In this document: positions 1 to 5,639 of the stretch, piece by piece
How positions within the stretch are numbered: the first letter of the stretch is position 1
Layout: the number at the start of each line of letters is the position of its first letter
Source: Polynucleobacter meluiroseus
Lineage (GTDB): Bacteria; Verrucomicrobiota; Verrucomicrobiia; Opitutales; UBA953
NCBI GenBank assembly: GCA_943323725.2
Contig: CALPIW020000118.1
Location: forward strand, 1-5,639
Length of the DNA stretch: 5,639 nt
Direction: 5' to 3'
Position numbers and translations under genes: made by a program
The notes under the pieces: model-generated
Database searches by the model: none
Seen by the model: the letters and a program-made list of their open reading frames with translations, nothing else
What the model was told of the DNA's origin: nothing

Positions 1-1301
1 ACCGGCTCGACGCGTTCTCCGAACAGGACGTCGCCTTCCTTTCTCTGCTCACCAACGAAGCCTCGAAGGCCGTCGGCCGTATCTGGCTCCTCCGGCAGCT
101 GCGCTCCAAGGCCGCCCAGCTGGAAGCGCTCGTGCGTGCCGCCCAAGGCCTCGCCCGGGAACGTGACGAGCCCGGCATCTCGCTGGACCTGGCCCGGCAT
201 ACGCGCGCCCTCCTCGGGACCCGCGCCTGCGCCTATTATAACCTCATCGACGACGTGCTGCACCTGCGCAGCGTCGATGGCGACCTCGGCGCCTCGGCCC
301 TCGCCCCGAGCATCGCGCTCAACCGGACCTCTCTCGGTACGGTGGTCACCCGCGGCCGCTCGGTCGTGGTCCCCCTCGCCGGCAAGACCGAGGAGCATCT
401 CTTCACCCGCCTCTCCGAGCCGGTGGCCTCGTCTTCGTTGCTCGCCGTGCCGGTGCGCTACGAAGACGACACCTTCGGCGTGCTGCTCTGCGTGGCGATG
501 GGCGCCTATCGTTTCTCTGATGATGATAAGCACCTCGTCGCGGCGCTGTCCTCGTTCGGCGCCTCCTCGATCCAGAACGCCCGGCTTTACGCCAAGGTCT
601 TCACCGTCGAGGAAGGCCTCCGTCGCAGCGAGCGCCTGACCGCGCTTGGCCTGCTTTCGGCCGAGGTCGCGCACGAGATCCGGAACCCGCTCACGGTGAT
701 GAAGCTCCTTTCGGACACGCTGGCCCAAGGGATGGCCGCGGATGATCCGAAGATGGAAGACCTCGGCGTCATGCGCGAGAAGATCGCCCACATGGAAGGC
801 GTCGTCTCGCGCGTGCTTGGCATGAGCAAGGCCCAGTCCGGCGCCTTCCGCACCCTTGACCTACGTCAGGCGGCCGAGAACGCCTCTTTGTTGCTCCGGC
901 TCAAACTCCAGCAGCTCGGGGTGAGGGTCGAGATCGAGTGCGCGGAAGCCCTCCCGCTCGTCGAAGGTAATCCGGGGCAGATCCAGCAGATCTTCCTGAA
1001 CCTGATGATGAACGGCGTCCAGGCCATGCCGGGCGGCGGTGCGCTCACCCTCCGGTTGGGCGTCGAGCCCGGTCAGCAGGGCGACGTCGTCTCGGTGCGC
1101 ATCACCGACACCGGTACGGGCATCCCGCCCAAGATCCTGCCGAAAATCTTCGAATCTTTCTTCACCAGCCGTGAAGACGGCACCGGCCTCGGTCTCGCCA
1201 TCGTGAAGCGCATCCTCCGCGACCATCGCGGGGACATCGTCGTCGAGTCGACCGCCCCGGGCGGGACGACCTTCAAGTTCTGGGTGCCGGCGGTGAAGTG
1301 A
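1..1301 (+). CDS. Sensor histidine kinase with GAF domains (5' partial)
   Basis: This is a cytosolic-type two-component sensor kinase. It would autophosphorylate on a histidine and pass the phosphate to a response regulator that is not in the window. The frame is open from base 3 with no stop, so the gene starts upstream; the GTG at 132 lies inside a helix and is not the start. Counting in-window residues (432 in all): 1-45 look like the tail of a first GAF domain and its exit helix; about 60-195 form a second GAF domain ending in a signalling helix; about 214-280 are the HisKA dimerisation domain with H-box AEVAHEIRNPL and phospho-acceptor His224. About 322-430 are the HATPase_c domain, with N-box NLMMNGVQAM (Asn337), G1 box DTGTGIP (from Asp369), F-box FESFFTSR and G2 box GTGLGLA. 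All kinase boxes are intact. No membrane segment is seen in this part. The ligand and the partner regulator are unknown. The last 29 bp overlap the opposing DedA gene. Confidence 0.93.
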   Translation, partial: RLDAFSEQDVAFLSLLTNEASKAVGRIWLLRQLRSKAAQLEALVRAAQGLARERDEPGISLDLARHTRALLGTRACAYYNLIDDVLHLRSVDGDLGASALAPSIALNRTSLGTVVTRGRSVVVPLAGKTEEHLFTRLSEPVASSSLLAVPVRYEDDTFGVLLCVAMGAYRFSDDDKHLVAALSSFGASSIQNARLYAKVFTVEEGLRRSERLTALGLLSAEVAHEIRNPLTVMKLLSDTLAQGMAADDPKMEDLGVMREKIAHMEGVVSRVLGMSKAQSGAFRTLDLRQAAENASLLLRLKLQQLGVRVEIECAEALPLVEGNPGQIQQIFLNLMMNGVQAMPGGGALTLRLGVEPGQQGDVVSVRITDTGTGIPPKILPKIFESFFTSREDGTGLGLAIVKRILRDHRGDIVVESTAPGGTTFKFWVPAVK

Positions 1302-1932
1302 GCAGGCGCTTGGCCGCCGTCCAGACGACGGGGATGAAGGACACCAAGACCACGATGATGATCACCTTGTGCAGTTGGTCGGCCAGCGGCGTGCCGCCGA
1401 GGACATGGCCCAGCCAGACGAGCGAGTTGATCCAGAGGATGCCGCCGAGGATGTTCCAGCGGAGGAAGCGCGTCGGCGCCATCTCGCCCATGCCGGCGGC
1501 GAAGGGCACGAAGGTGCGCATCAGCGGCACGAAGCGGGCGAGGACGATGGCCAGCGGGCCTTTCTCGGCGAAATAGTCCCGGGCCGCTACGAGGTGACGG
1601 CGCTTATACCACCAGGTGTCGGGCTTCGACTCCATGGTCTTGCCGTATTTCCGGCCGAGCCAGTAGCCGGTCTGGTCGCCGACGATCGAGGCGACGGTCA
1701 GGGCGGCGGTCAGCTCCCAGGGGCTGAAGTAGGCCGGCCGGTCGCCGTTGGCGATCGAGAGGACGCCGGCCGTCACGAGCAGGGAGTCTCCGGGCAGGAA
1801 GAAACCGGCGAGCAGGCCGGTCTCCGCGAAGATGATCAGGCACATCAGGCTGATGCCGCCGACCTCGATGGTCTGCCGCAGTCCTTCGGCGGTGTGCAGG
1901 TGCGACCAGAAAGTGCTCAGCCAGGATTCCAT
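1273..1932 (-). CDS. DedA-family (SNARE-associated/VTT) inner-membrane protein
   Basis: The 219-residue product is an integral membrane protein of the DedA family. Family members are linked to lipid carrier recycling, envelope homeostasis and proton-dependent drug or pH tolerance. Hallmarks seen are FAETGLLAGFFLPGDSLL at 35-52, with acidic Glu37 and Asp49 where YqjA/YghB-type proteins have essential acidic residues; GDQTGYWLGRKYG at 85-97; and ARFVPLMRTFVPFAAG at 132-147, whose Arg133 and Arg139 match the conserved arginine pair. Hydrophobic stretches lie near 24-60, 74-92, 126-148, 155-175 and 183-207. The ATG at 1932 is preferred: it gives a normal DedA N-terminus and sits just after a plausible promoter. 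In-frame GTG 1998 or ATG 1995 would add 21-22 hydrophilic residues and run through that promoter. No Shine-Dalgarno site precedes 1932. The gene is divergent from glnD and convergent with the kinase. The exact substrate cannot be told from sequence. Confidence 0.93.
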   Translation of the reverse strand: MESWLSTFWSHLHTAEGLRQTIEVGGISLMCLIIFAETGLLAGFFLPGDSLLVTAGVLSIANGDRPAYFSPWELTAALTVASIVGDQTGYWLGRKYGKTMESKPDTWWYKRRHLVAARDYFAEKGPLAIVLARFVPLMRTFVPFAAGMGEMAPTRFLRWNILGGILWINSLVWLGHVLGGTPLADQLHKVIIIVVLVSFIPVVWTAAKRLLTSPPAPRT

Positions 1933-1937
1933 GCCGT

Positions 1938-1966
1938 GGAGTAGGACGGAAGCCGCGGATTGGCAA
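1938..1966 (-). promoter_or_regulatory. Putative sigma70-type promoter of the DedA gene
   Basis: On the minus strand TTGCCA (1966-1961) is followed by exactly 17 bp and then TACTCC (1943-1938). This resembles -35 and -10 hexamers at the ideal spacing, although the -10 lacks the usual final T. Transcription would be expected to start about 6-7 bases after the -10, at or next to the ATG at 1932. That implies a leaderless or nearly leaderless mRNA and agrees with the absence of a ribosome binding site. The call rests on pattern and position only. Confidence 0.4.
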
Positions 1967-1972
1967 TCACCC

Positions 1973-2001
1973 TTGAACGGCGGAGGCTTTCCCATCACGT
2001 T
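1973..2001 (+). promoter_or_regulatory. Putative promoter of glnD
   Basis: TTGAAC (1973-1978), a 17-bp spacer and CACGTT (1996-2001) form a weak -35/-10 pair. The inferred start near 2008 lies about 5 bases before the glnD ATG at 2013. The -10 match is poor, so the call depends mainly on its spacing and on likeness to the candidates before the DedA gene and msrA. Its -35 lies only 6 bp from the -35 of the divergent DedA promoter. Confidence 0.25.
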
Positions 2002-2012
2002 GGTTTCGTCGC

Positions 2013-4694
2013 ATGTCGCCCGAATACGAAGCTTCCGCCATCCTGCTCCGCCGCGCCGCGCTCCAGCACGGGCTGGCCGGGCAGGCCGCCCTGGAAGGAG
2101 AGTTCGTCCCGCGCGCCAAGGTCTTCCTGACCGAAGCCCGGGAACTTCAGCTGGCCGCTCATCGCGCCGGCGTGCGCGGCGGCGAAGTCGCCCGGCTGCG
2201 TTCCGATGCCATCGACATCCTGATCGACGCCTTGTTCCTGCGCGCCGGACCGGCCGCGGCCACGCTCAGCCTGGTCGCCACGGGCGGTTATGGCCGAGCG
2301 GAGCTCTGTCCGCTCAGTGACATCGACCTATTGGTGCTCGTGCCCCGTCACTCCGCGGCGACCAAAGCCCTGGTCGAAGCGATCCTTTATCCGCTCTGGG
2401 ATCTCGGCCTGAAGGTCGGCCAGTCGGTCCGGACGGTCACCGAATCGACGAACTACGCGAAGGACGACCTGCACCTACACGTGGCCTTGCTCGAGACGCG
2501 TCATCTGTGCGGCTCGCCCGAACTCTTCGCCCAGCTCGAAGCCAAGACGGCGGCGCTCCTCTCGGGGCAGGCGTGGAAGCCTTTCGCCCGTGCGATCGTC
2601 GAGTCGCAGCGCAAGCGACGCGAGAAAGCCGGCGGCAGCGCTTACCTGCAGGAACCGGACCTCAAGAACGGCGTCGGCGCCCTCCGGGACGTCCAGGGCT
2701 GCGTCTGGATCGCCCGGACGGCCCGCAATGGCGTCGGTCCCGCCGGCCTGGCCGCTTCGGGCTTCCTGCCCGCGGTCGACCTCCAGAAGTTCGAGGAGGC
2801 CAAGCAGGTGCTCCTGCGTCTGCGTTGCGAACTCCATTTCCAGGTCACGCGTCCGACCGAGCAGCTCTCGTTGGAACGTCAGGACACCATGTCAGCCGCC
2901 TTGGGCTTCACCGGCACGCTGACCCAACGCATCGGCGGGATGATGCGCCAGTATTTCGACGCCGCGGACCATGTCCGCCGTTGCGCCGAGATCGTCGAAG
3001 GCGCGGTCATGGGCGAACCCGAGCCCGAAGGGTGGGGCGCTCCGTTCAGCATGGACGGCCTGCGCGTCGTCCCCGGCGGCACCGTGACGGCCGAGCACCG
3101 GCTGCTCTTCGAGGAAGACCCCGGTCGCTTGGTCCGGTTGTTCCGCATCTGTCAGATCCATGAGGCCCGCCCGGACCGCGCGCTCTCGCTCCTTGTCCGC
3201 GAACGCGCCCACCTGCTCACGCCCGAAGTCGCCCTTTCCGAGGAGTCCTGCAGCGCCCTGCGCGCGATGCTGACCGAAGGTGGGCGCGTGTACGCCACGC
3301 TCAACGCCCTGCGCGAGCACGGCCTCCTTTACCGGCTCGTCCCGGAGTTCGCCGGCCTGCACTGCCTGGTGCAGTTCGAGTTCTACCACCGCTGGACGGC
3401 CGACGTGCATACCTTGCGCTGCCTGCGTGAACTCGACCGCATCTACGCCGGTGAGTCGCTGGTGGAACAGAAATATCGCGAGGTCGTGCTCGGCTCCGAG
3501 GCGCCTTCGCTGCTCTACGCCATCCTGTTCCTGCACGACATCGCCAAGTCCGGCGGCATCGAGGGCCATGCCGAGCGCGGCGTGCCGATCGCGGACCGGA
3601 TCCTTGAGCGGCTCGGCTTCGATGCCCGCGAGCGCGAGATCGCGTCCGGGGTCATCCGGCACCACCTGGTGATGGGCCTCTATTGGCAGCGTCACGACAT
3701 CGACGATCCCGCCAATATCGAACGTTTCGCCCGGCTCATGGGCGACGAGCAGGTCCTGCGCAGTCTCTTCGTCCACACGCGCTGCGACGCGCGCGCCACT
3801 TCTCCCGACCTCTGGACCGACTTCAAGGACGGCCAGCACTGGTCCCTCTATCGACGCACCCTGGCCCGCCTGGCCGACGCCGCCGACGACGAACACGCCG
3901 ACGCCGCCGCCAAGCTGCGCGCCGCGACCACCGCCCTGGTCGGGCAGGAAGTGCCGGAAGACGAGATCGAGGCCCACTTCACCACGATGCCGCCGGGCTA
4001 TTACCTGCACGCCGCCCCCGAGGACGCCGCGCACCATCTCCGGATGATCCATCGCCTGATCGCCTCGGTATCCGCGGCTGAGCCGGACGAGTCGTTGCGC
4101 CCGATCGTCGAGTGGCACGATGACGCCGGCTCGGGTCAGTCGCTCGTGACCGTCGTGACCTGGGACCGCGCCGGTCTCTTCAGCCGCATGGCGGGCGCTT
4201 TCGCCGTCGCGGGCATCAATATCGCTTCCTGTCGCGCCTTCTCGCGGGAGGACGATGTCTCGATCGACTTCTTCAAGGTCGTCCTGCCGCTCGGCAAGGA
4301 ACCGGTCTCCAAGGAGCGCTTCACGGCGGCCTTGGAGAAGTCGTTGCTCGCCGGCACCGACCTCCTCACCGAGGTCGCCGCGGAGGAACAGCACGCGTTG
4401 CTGACGGCCCCGCGTCGCAAGGCCTTCGTGCCGCTGGCCGCCAAGGTAGAGGTCTACTATGAGGTCGATCTGGCCCGCACGGTCATCGAGGTCCAGTGCA
4501 ACGACCGACTCGGCCTGCTGTTCCGCATCGGTCGTGCCATCCAAGAGGGCGGCTACGCCATCACCTTCGCCAACATCGCCACGGAGCAGGGCTTCGCGAT
4601 CGATACCTTCTACGTGATGCCCGAGCGTGGCCTGACCCGCGATCCGCAGGCGCCGGAAGGCCTGGCGGACGTCCTTCGGGGCCTGGTCAGCTGA
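2013..4694 (+). CDS. glnD: Bifunctional [protein-PII] uridylyltransferase / uridylyl-removing enzyme
   Basis: GlnD senses glutamine. When nitrogen is scarce it uridylylates PII proteins (GlnB/GlnK), and when glutamine is high it removes UMP, so tuning glutamine synthetase and nitrogen transcription. The 893-residue product has the full family layout and typical length. An N-terminal nucleotidyltransferase domain carries GGYGRAELCPLSDIDLLVL (91-109), with metal-binding Asp103 and Asp105. The GlnD-specific helical region follows. The central part has HRWTADVHT (459-467). The HD hydrolase domain has FLHDIAKS with His508-Asp509, GHAERG near 518 and the HHLVM histidines 550-551; these are the uridylyl-removing site. 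Two C-terminal ACT domains start near 710 (WDRAGLFSRMAG) and 823 (CNDRLGLLFRIG) and bind glutamine. Both active sites look intact. One small departure is Ala96, where many homologues have Gly (GGYGRGEL). The ATG at 2013 gives the usual N-terminus but has no Shine-Dalgarno site. No glnB, glnA or amtB is nearby. Confidence 0.96.
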   Translation: MSPEYEASAILLRRAALQHGLAGQAALEGEFVPRAKVFLTEARELQLAAHRAGVRGGEVARLRSDAIDILIDALFLRAGPAAATLSLVATGGYGRAELCPLSDIDLLVLVPRHSAATKALVEAILYPLWDLGLKVGQSVRTVTESTNYAKDDLHLHVALLETRHLCGSPELFAQLEAKTAALLSGQAWKPFARAIVESQRKRREKAGGSAYLQEPDLKNGVGALRDVQGCVWIARTARNGVGPAGLAASGFLPAVDLQKFEEAKQVLLRLRCELHFQVTRPTEQLSLERQDTMSAALGFTGTLTQRIGGMMRQYFDAADHVRRCAEIVEGAVMGEPEPEGWGAPFSMDGLRVVPGGTVTAEHRLLFEEDPGRLVRLFRICQIHEARPDRALSLLVRERAHLLTPEVALSEESCSALRAMLTEGGRVYATLNALREHGLLYRLVPEFAGLHCLVQFEFYHRWTADVHTLRCLRELDRIYAGESLVEQKYREVVLGSEAPSLLYAILFLHDIAKSGGIEGHAERGVPIADRILERLGFDAREREIASGVIRHHLVMGLYWQRHDIDDPANIERFARLMGDEQVLRSLFVHTRCDARATSPDLWTDFKDGQHWSLYRRTLARLADAADDEHADAAAKLRAATTALVGQEVPEDEIEAHFTTMPPGYYLHAAPEDAAHHLRMIHRLIASVSAAEPDESLRPIVEWHDDAGSGQSLVTVVTWDRAGLFSRMAGAFAVAGINIASCRAFSREDDVSIDFFKVVLPLGKEPVSKERFTAALEKSLLAGTDLLTEVAAEEQHALLTAPRRKAFVPLAAKVEVYYEVDLARTVIEVQCNDRLGLLFRIGRAIQEGGYAITFANIATEQGFAIDTFYVMPERGLTRDPQAPEGLADVLRGLVS

Positions 4695-4707
4695 ACGGCG
4701 TCCCCCC

Positions 4708-4736
4708 TTGCCTTGGCGGGGAAACCCGCCAACCTC
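4708..4736 (+). promoter_or_regulatory. Putative msrA promoter overlapping the hairpin
   Basis: TTGCCT (4708-4713) and AACCTC (4731-4736) are separated by 17 bp, the same geometry as the DedA and glnD candidates. The inferred start near 4743 lies only a few bases before the msrA ATG at 4747, which has no Shine-Dalgarno site. The -10 is poor against TATAAT, and the spacer is almost filled by the hairpin. msrA may therefore have its own promoter, or simply be read through from glnD. Confidence 0.3.
4713..4732 (+). repeat. Perfect 8-bp inverted repeat with GAAA tetraloop
   Basis: TTGGCGGG (4713-4720), GAAA loop (4721-4724) and CCCGCCAA (4725-4732) would form a very stable GNRA-capped RNA hairpin 18 bases after the glnD stop codon. 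No U-run follows (the next bases are CCTCACTG), so it is not a classical intrinsic terminator. It could stabilise the glnD 3' end, act as a weak or U-less terminator, or serve as a DNA palindrome for a regulator within the msrA promoter. Confidence 0.6.
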
Positions 4737-4746
4737 ACTGATAGCC

Positions 4747-5346
4747 ATGAATCCGCTGCTTTCGCTCCTGAAATCCGCCCTCATCGTCCTCGCCGCTGTC
4801 GTCTCCGTGCGCGCGGCCGACACCAAGCCTTCCGCCATGACTCCTCCTAAACTTGAGAAAGCCACCTTCGGCGCCGGATGTTTCTGGGGCGTCGAGTACC
4901 AGTACGCCAAGATCCCCGGCGTCGAGTCCGCCGTCAGCGGTTACGCCGGCGGTAAGACCGACTTCCCGACCTACGAAGAGATCTGCGCCAAAGGCACCGG
5001 TCACGCCGAGGTCATCGAGGTCACTTTTGATCCGACCAAGGTCACCTACCGCACGCTCGTGGAGTATTTCTTCAAGATGCATGACCCGACGCAGGTCAAC
5101 CGTCAGGGGCCGGACATCGGTGACCAGTATCGTTCGGTCATCTTCACTCATTCCCCCGAGCAGCAGAAGATCGCCGATGACGTGAAGATCGGCCTGACTC
5201 TCGCCAAGGCCTTCAGCCGTCCGATCGCCACCCAGATCGAGAAGGCCCCGAAGTTCTGGAAGGCGGAGGAATATCACCAGAAGTATTACCAGCTGCGCAA
5301 CAAGAAGCCGTACTGCCACCTGGTGCCCTTCGCGGAAGAGAAGTAA
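4747..5346 (+). CDS. msrA: Peptide-methionine (S)-S-oxide reductase MsrA, exported
   Basis: MsrA reduces methionine-S-sulfoxide, free or in proteins, back to methionine by thiol chemistry. The 199-residue product has the catalytic motif GCFWG with nucleophile Cys45, then GYAGG (65-69), GTGHAEVIEV with Glu88, the DPTQVNRQGPDIGDQYRS block (113-130) with substrate-pocket residues Asp126 and Tyr128, and a C-terminal NKKPYCHL in which Cys190 is the likely resolving cysteine; Cys80 is a further cysteine before GHAE. The N-terminus is a Sec-type signal peptide: Lys9, a hydrophobic run at 11-21, and a probable cut after VRA (21-23) or Ala24. There is no lipobox cysteine. This points to a periplasmic or secreted enzyme repairing envelope proteins. 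The ATG at 4747 starts that signal directly; an upstream in-frame TTG at 4708 would add 13 odd residues and use the putative -35. It lies 52 bp after glnD and 3 bp before rarA. Confidence 0.95.
   Translation: MNPLLSLLKSALIVLAAVVSVRAADTKPSAMTPPKLEKATFGAGCFWGVEYQYAKIPGVESAVSGYAGGKTDFPTYEEICAKGTGHAEVIEVTFDPTKVTYRTLVEYFFKMHDPTQVNRQGPDIGDQYRSVIFTHSPEQQKIADDVKIGLTLAKAFSRPIATQIEKAPKFWKAEEYHQKYYQLRNKKPYCHLVPFAEEK
5334..5343 (+). promoter_or_regulatory. Possible ribosome binding site for rarA
   Basis: The purine run GGAAGAGAAG lies at the very end of msrA, its first five bases ending 11 bases before the GTG at 5350. It is only a partial match to GGAGG, but it is better than anything before the DedA, glnD or msrA starts. 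It supports the GTG at 5350 and translational coupling to msrA. Confidence 0.3.
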
Positions 5347-5349
5347 GAC

Positions 5350-5639
5350 GTGGCCGAACGCCGCCAGGGGTCGGACGATGCGCTGCCTGGCCTCGGTCAG
5401 GGGGTGCCTGACGCCATCCCGGAACGTCGCCGGCCGCTCGCCTCGCGGATGCGTCCGCGTAATCTCACCGAAGTCGTCGGTCACGCGGCCTTGCTGGGCC
5501 CGGAGGCCTTGCTCCCGCGACTGATCAAAGCCGACACCTTCGGCTCGCTCCTGTTCTACGGTCCGCCCGGTTGCGGTAAGACCACCTTGGCGGAAGTCAT
5601 CGCCGCCGAGACGCAGTCCTTCGTCGTGCGGGTCAACGC
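5350..5639 (+). CDS. rarA: Replication-associated recombination protein RarA/MgsA, AAA+ ATPase (3' partial)
   Basis: RarA (MgsA, related to eukaryotic WRNIP1) is a DNA-dependent AAA+ ATPase acting at stalled replication forks, with SSB and the clamp-loader pathway. Only the first 96 residues are in the window, and the gene runs off the right end. Family signatures are PLASRMRPRNLTEVVG (29-44), LLFYGPPGCGKTTLAEVIA (67-85) with the Walker A lysine Lys77, and the following TQSFVVRVNA, which leads toward the usual F..(L/I)NA segment. Walker B, the sensors and the C-terminal tetramerisation domain lie outside. An in-frame TAA (the msrA stop) sits two codons before the GTG at 5350, so the start is there or later. 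ATG 5449 would cut the conserved RMRP motif, so GTG 5350 (or possibly GTG 5404) is the start. The first 28 residues are a variable lead-in. The 3-bp gap and shared strand suggest one transcript with msrA. Confidence 0.9.
   Translation, partial: MAERRQGSDDALPGLGQGVPDAIPERRRPLASRMRPRNLTEVVGHAALLGPEALLPRLIKADTFGSLLFYGPPGCGKTTLAEVIAAETQSFVVRVN

Noticed and set aside
132..134. GTG as the start of the histidine kinase
   Set aside because: The frame is open to the left edge and encodes a plausible GAF tail and linker helix before this codon, so it is an internal valine.
1369..1944. A 191-codon plus-strand frame opposite the DedA gene
   Set aside because: The DedA reading on the other strand has conserved family motifs and membrane segments; this frame gives a hydrophilic, Gly/Glu/Arg-rich shadow.
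1933..1998. N-terminal extension of the DedA protein to GTG 1998 or ATG 1995
   Set aside because: The added residues are hydrophilic and unlike the family, they run through the best promoter candidate, and no ribosome site precedes either codon.
4695..4746. Intrinsic terminator after glnD
   Set aside because: The stem is strong but no T-run follows it on the plus strand, so it is reported only as a hairpin.
2892..4910. A 672-codon open frame on the minus strand across glnD and the start of msrA
   Set aside because: It lies antisense to two confidently identified genes, its translation is rich in Gly, Arg, Asp, Glu, Val and Gln without any recognisable domain, and long antisense frames are expected where codon third positions are G or C.
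4735..5484. A 249-codon minus-strand frame across msrA and the start of rarA
   Set aside because: It is fully antisense to MsrA and the RarA N-terminus, both supported by catalytic motifs, and shows no domain or start signal of its own.
1..5639. CRISPR array, insertion sequence, tRNA, phage or toxin-antitoxin content
   Set aside because: No direct repeat arrays, terminal inverted repeats, transposase or tRNA-like folds were seen; all longer stretches are covered by five ordinary genes.

Overview
This is a GC-rich bacterial chromosomal window, densely coded. It holds five protein genes and no sign of mobile DNA, CRISPR arrays or structural RNA genes. Base composition and codon use look uniform throughout, so it reads as native chromosome. 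The gene set, the protein sequences and the lack of clear Shine-Dalgarno sites before most starts would suit a member of the Verrucomicrobiota (Opitutae-like). That placement is a guess from general impression, not from a search.

Layout. Positions 1-1301 (+) carry the 3' part of a GAF-domain sensor histidine kinase whose start lies before the window. Facing it, on the minus strand, is a DedA-family membrane protein (1273-1932); the two genes converge and overlap by 29 bp at their 3' ends. An 80-bp divergent intergenic region (1933-2012) separates the DedA gene from glnD (2013-4694, +). glnD encodes the bifunctional uridylyltransferase/uridylyl-removing enzyme that reports nitrogen status to PII proteins. 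After a 52-bp gap with a perfect 8-bp hairpin comes an exported peptide methionine sulfoxide reductase A (4747-5346, +). Three bases later begins rarA/mgsA (5350 to past the window end, +), an AAA+ ATPase of replication-fork maintenance.

How they work together. The genes are functionally unrelated housekeeping and stress genes: signal sensing, membrane homeostasis, nitrogen control, protein oxidation repair and replication rescue. glnD, msrA and rarA run in the same direction, and msrA-rarA are tight enough to be one transcript. glnD and the DedA gene seem to fire from back-to-back promoters.

No new biological system is visible. The most notable points are regulatory. TTG-type -35 hexamers with 17-bp spacers end only a few bases before three start codons that lack Shine-Dalgarno sites, which suggests leaderless or near-leaderless transcripts. 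A hairpin is also embedded in the putative msrA promoter spacer.
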